Assembly: GCA_036641735.1 (NCBI GenBank)
Contig: JAVWEG010000070.1
Span: 1-9,867, forward strand
Origin: JAGPHI01 sp036641735
GTDB taxonomy: Bacteria > Bacillota > Clostridia > Oscillospirales > Ruminococcaceae
Direction: 5' to 3'
Length of the DNA: 9,867 nt
Part shown: in pieces, positions 6,046 through 9,867 of the stretch
Position numbering within the stretch: the first letter of the stretch is position 1
Layout: each line of letters starts with the position of its first letter
Translations under genes and position numbers: made by a program
Notes under the pieces: generated by a model
The model's input: the letters and a program-made list of their open reading frames with translations, nothing else
Told to the model about the DNA's origin: nothing
Database searches by the model: none

Positions 6046-7158
6046 TTACAGCACCTCATCTAAATCGTAAACAGTGTTTATCTTGCCCGACAATACACTT
6101 ACAAAGCGTGGTTTATCACTAAATGTGCGCAATACAGTAGGGCGAGAGTCGTCTATTTCGCTCGCTTTTAATATTGGCTTCATACTAAATAAGCTTTGCT
6201 TATATTCAAAATTGTATTCGCTACGCAAATATTTGTGCGCAAGTGTACTCATATATTGCCAAGCAGATTTTGGCTTTGCATTACATTCATTGCAATTATA
6301 TAAGCTGCCGGGCGTACATTTGCCGCCGCTATTAGCCTGACAAGGAAAAGTAGGCAGTGCATCGTAGCTTGTGATATGGGGTGTGGAGCTTACGCTTGTA
6401 AGAGAATGTAACCCTGTTTTGCCAAATGGCATAAGTGAGAAAAACGGCCCGTCCATTACTGTAATGCCTGTGTTTTTCAAGCTGTCGGATACAGTGCAAA
6501 GTATTATTTCGCAAAGCTCGTATTTTATTTTAAATGGCTCAAAGGAAAGCAGCTTGTGTATATCGTTTACGCCTGCGTAAGTGGCATTTAATATATAAGG
6601 TGTTTCATAGCTTGCGCCTGTATCGGTTTTTATTTGCCATTTATCAGTGCTTTTATTTATGCTAAACGGCTTTTCACTGTAATTTATTTGTACGTTTGGC
6701 ATATTTTTTATTTTATCTATAAAATATTCGCCTAATATTTTAGCATCATAAGTATATTCGTGTGTGTAAAATGCACCGTCACATAAGCCGTCGTTAAAAT
6801 ATTTATTTGGCGATACATCGTCGCATCTTATGCCAGAGGCTTTGCAAAAACGGCGAAACTCTTCGGCATTTGTCCAGCTAAAGGTAGAGCTGGTAGCGTA
6901 AATCTGGTCAAATTCTTTAAATAGACAAAAATCGTAATCATTGCAAAAACGTTCAAAATAATGTGCGCTTTTAATGGCTGTGGAATAGCTGCGCGGATAA
7001 TGATAACCCTGATGTACACGAGCTTGATTGATATAAGTGGCGCGCATAAACGGGGCGCAGTCGCGCTCTATTATCAGTACATTTTCTCCGCGCTCTCCGC
7101 ATTTGGCGGCGGCATACAGCCCATACAGCCCTGCACCGAATATTATTTTGTCGTACAT
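6046..7158 (-). CDS. DAO-type FAD-dependent oxidoreductase of a surface-sugar cluster
   Basis: 370-residue flavoprotein. The N-terminus has the Rossmann loop GAGLYG at 8-13 and E31 (LIIERD) as FAD-ribose ligand. The C-terminal SGKINTVYD (357-365) resembles the closing FAD-contact motif of the D-amino-acid-oxidase superfamily. The stretch NQARVHQGYHYPRS (44-57) is a marker I associate with DAO-family proteins encoded in polysaccharide clusters. The very N-terminus (MYDKIIFGAGLYG) also recalls UDP-galactopyranose mutase, but the rest does not support that assignment. Four cysteines, C273, C281, C289 and C292 (C-x7-C-x7-C-x2-C), form a possible metal site. The gene starts at ATG with GAGGAG 7 bases upstream, 17 bases after the previous glycosyltransferase. 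The substrate is unknown, and oxidation or rearrangement of a sugar or amino-sugar precursor is an inference from context. Confidence 0.78.
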   Translation of the reverse strand: MYDKIIFGAGLYGLYAAAKCGERGENVLIIERDCAPFMRATYINQARVHQGYHYPRSYSTAIKSAHYFERFCNDYDFCLFKEFDQIYATSSTFSWTNAEEFRRFCKASGIRCDDVSPNKYFNDGLCDGAFYTHEYTYDAKILGEYFIDKIKNMPNVQINYSEKPFSINKSTDKWQIKTDTGASYETPYILNATYAGVNDIHKLLSFEPFKIKYELCEIILCTVSDSLKNTGITVMDGPFFSLMPFGKTGLHSLTSVSSTPHITSYDALPTFPCQANSGGKCTPGSLYNCNECNAKPKSAWQYMSTLAHKYLRSEYNFEYKQSLFSMKPILKASEIDDSRPTVLRTFSDKPRFVSVLSGKINTVYDLDEVL

Positions 7159-7175
7159 AAGCTGTCTCCTCGCAA

Positions 7176-7970
7176 TTATTTTGGATTGTAATTTCCAAGA
7201 GCGTTTTTAAATAATATTTTCATCAAATCGGCATTGCCTTTAACACCTTTAATTTTGGTGGGGGCAGCTTCGTTTTTAGGGTAAATGCGCGCCACAGGCA
7301 CTTCGCATACCTTTAGCCCCAATTGGCTTGCGCGCACAGACAAATATGCGAGCAATTCGTATCCCATAAAAATATTGCGAAACGGCTGTACCTTGCTATG
7401 CTCTAAATAAGCTTTGGAATAAGCCCTAAACGCATTAGTGGTATCGGTAAAATGTGCTTTAGCCGTAAGGCTGATTATGGGCGCGTGGATAAGCCGCACG
7501 GCAAAAAAGCGCGATATAGGAGTGTTTTCGGCTGTACCGCCTTTTATAAATCGGCTGCCCTGCACTAAATCGTAGCCGCTTTTAAGCTTGTCTATAAATA
7601 AAGGCACACTCTCTATGCTGTCTTTATTGTTGCCATCTATGGTGATAATACCTTTATATCCGCGCTTTAGCGCAAAATAAAGCCCCATTCTAAGCTGAGC
7701 GCCCTGCTTGCCATTGCCAAGCTTTGTAAGCAATACAGATACATTTAAAGATTTAAGCCGTTCTTTTTCCATAGAGCCGTCGGTAGAGCCGCCGTCACAC
7801 AATATAATATCGGCAACAGAGCTGATACACGCTAATTGCGCACGCAAAAGCTCTTTTATTATGCGGTCACTTTCGTTGATAATAGGTATTAACACGCAAT
7901 ATTCTTTGGATTTTTCGGTGAATATATTTTCTTCATAGTCCGGCACACCGCGGATATCGGTAACTTTCAT
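7176..7970 (-). CDS. Family 2 glycosyltransferase, DPM1-like, soluble
   Basis: 264-residue GT-A enzyme, probably a polyprenyl-phosphate mannose/glucose-type synthase without membrane helices. Counted from the ATG: VLIPIINES near 26-34 opens the nucleotide-binding domain; ILCDGGSTDGS at 56-66 is the substrate-binding loop; ITIDGNNKDS at 109-118 holds the DxN form of the metal motif (D112, N114); QGSRFIKGG (137-145) and DTTNAFRAY (176-184) match the DPM1-like group, where D.T.gFRA is typical. A longer reading from TTG at 7976 is possible but unlikely: GGAGGTG (7979-7985) is 8 bases from the ATG and only 2 from the TTG. The ATG shares one base with the TGA of the isomerase gene (TGATG), so the two are translationally coupled. 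The donor sugar is unknown. The second GT2 in the operon has membrane helices, so the two probably act at different steps. Confidence 0.88.
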   Translation of the reverse strand: MKVTDIRGVPDYEENIFTEKSKEYCVLIPIINESDRIIKELLRAQLACISSVADIILCDGGSTDGSMEKERLKSLNVSVLLTKLGNGKQGAQLRMGLYFALKRGYKGIITIDGNNKDSIESVPLFIDKLKSGYDLVQGSRFIKGGTAENTPISRFFAVRLIHAPIISLTAKAHFTDTTNAFRAYSKAYLEHSKVQPFRNIFMGYELLAYLSVRASQLGLKVCEVPVARIYPKNEAAPTKIKGVKGNADLMKILFKNALGNYNPK

Positions 7971-8746
7971 CAGCAAAACACCTCCGCCACATATTCAGAG
8001 ATGCTTTGCAACGAAGATAGGCTTTGCGCTTTCATTTCTATAGATACAAAGCCTTTATATTCCTTTTCGCGCAGTAATTCAGCAAGCTCGCGGTGCAGCT
8101 CGCGGTGTTCAATAGGTGCAAGCTCAGGCTCACTTACGTGAATATGGCTGACAAGGCTTATATTGTCGCCTAAAATATGAAGGCTTTCACGGTTTATAAT
8201 ACAAGTGCCGACATCATAATTTACCATAAGGTGAGGTATATTACGCGCAAAATCGAAGGCATCTTTAGTAGTGTTAATAAAATTAGTACCGTATATAGGA
8301 GGATTTGCCTCAAGCGCAATACTACTGCCGGCATTAAATGCAGAGTTAGCAATATCAGTAAAAAACGGTACAACGTCATTTACAGATTGACCGTCCAAAA
8401 CATATCTGTTTTTTGGGCAGCCAAATACAAGGCTTGGGCATTTTATTGCTTTGGCAAAGTCGATAGCCTTACAAGTGTATAGCGATAAGCGCTTTGCATC
8501 GTCACTGCTGAATATATTGCCGATTTCACCATACCATATGCTTTGCATTGAGGGTATGGAAAAGCCATATTTGTTTTTTATTTCAATTGCTTTTGCTTTG
8601 GCGATAGCCAAATGATTGTATGGGGCGCTACCGATAAAGCGTGACGGCGCAATCTCAAGCCCGTTATATCCGCAGCGCTGCAACATTGCATATGCCTCGT
8701 CGTCATCTGTATTTGCAATTGCAATATTAGATACAGATAAATTCAT
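7970..8746 (-). CDS. TIM-barrel sugar (phosphate) isomerase/epimerase, AP-endonuclease-2-like
   Basis: 258-residue cytosolic protein of the xylose-isomerase-like superfamily, which interconverts ketoses, aldoses or epimers through a divalent metal. All four usual metal-ligand positions are recognisable: E146 in IALEANPP, D178 in NYDVGT, H203 in HIHVSEPE (H201 also present) and E237 in VSIEMK, with spacing like that of the tagatose-3-epimerase and hydroxypyruvate isomerase groups. The N-terminal strand MNLSVSNIA and YNGLEIAP (27-34) fit the first two beta strands. Length is at the low end of normal. The ATG has GGAGGG 8 bases upstream and overlaps the stop of the dehydrogenase-like gene by 4 bases (ATGA). 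Together with that gene it probably forms a precursor for the glycosyltransferases downstream. The actual substrate is not predictable. Confidence 0.88.
   Translation of the reverse strand: MNLSVSNIAIANTDDDEAYAMLQRCGYNGLEIAPSRFIGSAPYNHLAIAKAKAIEIKNKYGFSIPSMQSIWYGEIGNIFSSDDAKRLSLYTCKAIDFAKAIKCPSLVFGCPKNRYVLDGQSVNDVVPFFTDIANSAFNAGSSIALEANPPIYGTNFINTTKDAFDFARNIPHLMVNYDVGTCIINRESLHILGDNISLVSHIHVSEPELAPIEHRELHRELAELLREKEYKGFVSIEMKAQSLSSLQSISEYVAEVFC
7979..7985 (-). promoter_or_regulatory. Ribosome binding site that fixes the start of the soluble GT2
   Basis: GGAGGTG on the minus strand, located in the last codons of the upstream isomerase gene. Its 8-base distance favours ATG at 7970 over the in-frame TTG at 7976 (2-base distance), so the first two residues of the longer reading are probably not translated. 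Confidence 0.8.
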
Positions 8747-9672
8747 AAATTAAGCCCTCCGCAGCAGTTGATAAAATCTTTTAGAAAAGTAATTGTATCT
8801 TGCTTTGTATATAAATATCCGTTTTCACCGCCAAAAAGTGCTGCATATTTACTGCGCATATCGTATTTGGCAAAAGGGCGGTTAAGCTCGTTTACAAAGC
8901 TTGCGCCGTGTGTAAGCTGCGCATATATTTCGCCTGCCGATACAGGAGCTGTGCTGAAATTTACAATAGATAAATTAGCCGCAAGCGCCCAAGTGATATC
9001 GTGCCATATACAGGATAAATCATAAAACTGGTATTCACTGCGTGAATCGGTAAAGCTCATTGCATTAAAATCATTATTGGCAAAAAACGATTTCAGCTCG
9101 GCTTTTTCGCTTTCGGAAAGTGGATTTAGCTTGTAAAAGCCATTATCGGATTTAGTGTACGCAGGAGCTATCAGCGCAGATTGGCAGCTTAGCTCATTAT
9201 ATTTATCACTTTTAAGCATAGCAGGGACTAGCTCTATCATATCAAAAATAAAATTCTTTTTAAGCCCTCTGCCAAAAAGGCCGGGCAAACGAATAATAAG
9301 GCTGTTATCCAGCTTTGATATCTCGCTTTCAAGCCACGCTCTGTTAGCGCCATAAGGCTCTGCTGCATCGGGAATTGTGTTTTCATCTACGGCAAGAGGC
9401 AATTTATATACATCTACTGTGCTTATTAGCACTACACGCTTTGCGCCGATAGCGGTGATATTATCAAAAGCAGATTTACACAATGCCATATCGGCAGCTT
9501 TGTTTTCGTTGGCAAGATATTTGGCGGCAGGCAGCCCTGCAAAAATGAGCAAATCCGGCTTAGTGCCGTGGGCGCTTGTTATATTTGTAGAATGATATAA
9601 TGCGTCAAAAGGGTGCTGCGCTGCAATATTGCCGCCGACAAATCCGGTGCAACCAACAAGTGCCATACTCAT
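8743..9672 (-). CDS. NAD(P)-dependent epimerase/dehydratase-like protein (extended SDR), atypical active site
   Basis: 309-residue Rossmann-fold protein resembling sugar-nucleotide epimerases, dehydratases and reductases. The cofactor loop is GCTGFVG at 7-13 (GxxGxxG). LLIFAGLP (41-48) corresponds to the cofactor-contact strand. ISTVDVY (83-89) supplies the Ser/Thr of the catalytic triad. The triad tyrosine is Y107 in YGANR, so the usual YxxxK lysine is replaced by R111. IIRLPGLFGRG (126-136) matches the conserved post-triad strand of extended SDRs. Length is normal for the family. It is the first gene of the seven-gene unit, with a promoter at 9708-9736 and AAGGAG 11 bases before the ATG. 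A second ATG two codons in would be even further from that site, so the first was chosen. The likely job is NAD(P)H-linked redox or epimerisation of a sugar, possibly with reduced or altered activity. Confidence 0.83.
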   Translation of the reverse strand: MSMALVGCTGFVGGNIAAQHPFDALYHSTNITSAHGTKPDLLIFAGLPAAKYLANENKAADMALCKSAFDNITAIGAKRVVLISTVDVYKLPLAVDENTIPDAAEPYGANRAWLESEISKLDNSLIIRLPGLFGRGLKKNFIFDMIELVPAMLKSDKYNELSCQSALIAPAYTKSDNGFYKLNPLSESEKAELKSFFANNDFNAMSFTDSRSEYQFYDLSCIWHDITWALAANLSIVNFSTAPVSAGEIYAQLTHGASFVNELNRPFAKYDMRSKYAALFGGENGYLYTKQDTITFLKDFINCCGGLNL

Positions 9673-9707
9673 AATATTATTCGCTCCTTAAATTATATAT
9701 ATCATAT

Positions 9708-9736
9708 ATTGTATCACAAAACAGGCGAAAAGAAAA
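9708..9736 (-). promoter_or_regulatory. Predicted promoter of the seven-gene glycan operon (extended -10)
   Basis: On the minus strand TACAAT (9708-9713, five of six matches to TATAAT) is preceded directly by TGA, giving the TGn extended -10 form. The -35 position at 17-base spacing reads TTTTCT (9731-9736), a weak match, as is common with extended -10 promoters. The predicted start near 9701 gives a leader of about 28 bases ending in AAGGAG. A second box, TTGTGA (9714-9719), 16 bases, TATAAT (9692-9697), matches the consensus better. However, transcription from it would begin inside the Shine-Dalgarno sequence, so it is less likely to serve this gene. The weak -35 overlaps the T-tract of the upstream terminator. 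Confidence 0.55.
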
Positions 9737-9777
9737 CAATAAAAAGCAACCTTGCCGATTAAATGGCAAGGTTGCTT
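9735..9777 (-). terminator. Rho-independent terminator of the gene at the right edge
   Basis: A perfect 13-bp inverted repeat (arms 9744-9756 and 9765-9777, AAGCAACCTTGCC and its complement) with an 8-base loop. Read on the minus strand, it is followed by TTTTTATTGTTTTC. On the plus strand no T-tract follows, so it acts for minus-strand transcription only. It lies 10 bases beyond the stop of the right-edge gene and separates that gene from the glycan operon. Confidence 0.92.
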
Positions 9778-9787
9778 CGGTGCGATA

Positions 9788-9865
9788 TTATTGAAATTTT
9801 GCGAAGCGTGTAGTTTTTTGGCTTGTGGGAGAGTTGCTCATTTCGCGAACAGCAGCTCTAACTGC
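9788..9865 (-). CDS. C-terminal 25 residues of an unidentified protein, cut by the right window edge
   Basis: On the minus strand one frame reads AVRAAVREMSN followed by SPTSQKTTRFAKFQ and a TAA stop at 9788-9790, ten bases before the terminator hairpin. The tail is basic and low in hydrophobic residues. I do not recognise the protein. A competing frame starting at base 9867 runs nine codons (EQLELLFAK) to a TGA at 9838-9840. The longer frame is preferred because its stop sits directly before the terminator. A gene ending here is well supported by the terminator. The exact frame is not. Confidence 0.5.
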   Translation of the reverse strand, partial: AVRAAVREMSNSPTSQKTTRFAKFQ

Positions 9866-9867
9866 TC

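Noticed and set aside
6046..7158. UDP-galactopyranose mutase assignment from the MYDKIIFGAGLYG start
   Set aside because: Only the dinucleotide loop is shared. The downstream motifs of that mutase are not visible, and the C-terminal SGKI motif is DAO-like.

Overview
All ten complete or nearly complete genes lie on the minus strand, so the window reads right to left. No rRNA, tRNA, CRISPR array, insertion sequence or integrase was seen. The base composition is moderately AT-rich. Shine-Dalgarno sequences are strong (GGAGG-like), GTG and TTG starts occur, and the chromosomal order is nifS-nifU-mnmA. Together these suggest a Clostridia-like Firmicute, probably an uncultured anaerobe. This placement is an inference: there is no rRNA or other strong taxonomic marker in the window.

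Right edge (about 9735-9867): the last 25 codons of an unidentified gene, then a clear rho-independent terminator (13-bp perfect stem plus T-tract). Directly downstream is a likely promoter with an extended -10 element, which starts the main transcription unit.

Main unit (9672 down to 2228): seven genes that overlap or are separated by at most 17 bases. In transcription order they are: an extended short-chain dehydrogenase/epimerase-like protein; a TIM-barrel sugar isomerase/epimerase; a cytosolic DPM1-like family 2 glycosyltransferase; a DAO-type FAD oxidoreductase; a second, membrane-anchored DPM1/GtrB-like family 2 glycosyltransferase; a large multispanning protein with hallmarks of a GT-C transferase; and an HI0933/YhiN/BaiN-type flavoprotein. 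The first six make a coherent cell-surface glycan pathway. Redox and isomerase enzymes could tailor a sugar, the two GT2 enzymes could load sugars onto polyprenyl phosphate, and the GT-C protein could transfer them outside the membrane. The acceptor and the sugar cannot be read from the sequence. The flavoprotein is the odd member: it starts with TTG inside the stop region of the GT-C gene, so it is probably translationally coupled to the cassette, although its family is usually regarded as a stand-alone housekeeping protein.

Left block (2134 down to 1): after 93 intergenic bases with a good sigma-A-type promoter come nifS (cysteine desulfurase), nifU/iscU (Fe-S scaffold) and mnmA (tRNA 2-thiouridylase, cut by the left window edge). 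This is a sulfur-mobilisation operon. NifS supplies sulfur both to the Fe-S scaffold and to the wobble-uridine thiolation enzyme. No iscR, hscA/hscB or fdx is present within the window.

The most interesting material is the glycan cassette: several of its enzymes have replaced or added residues at positions that are normally diagnostic.
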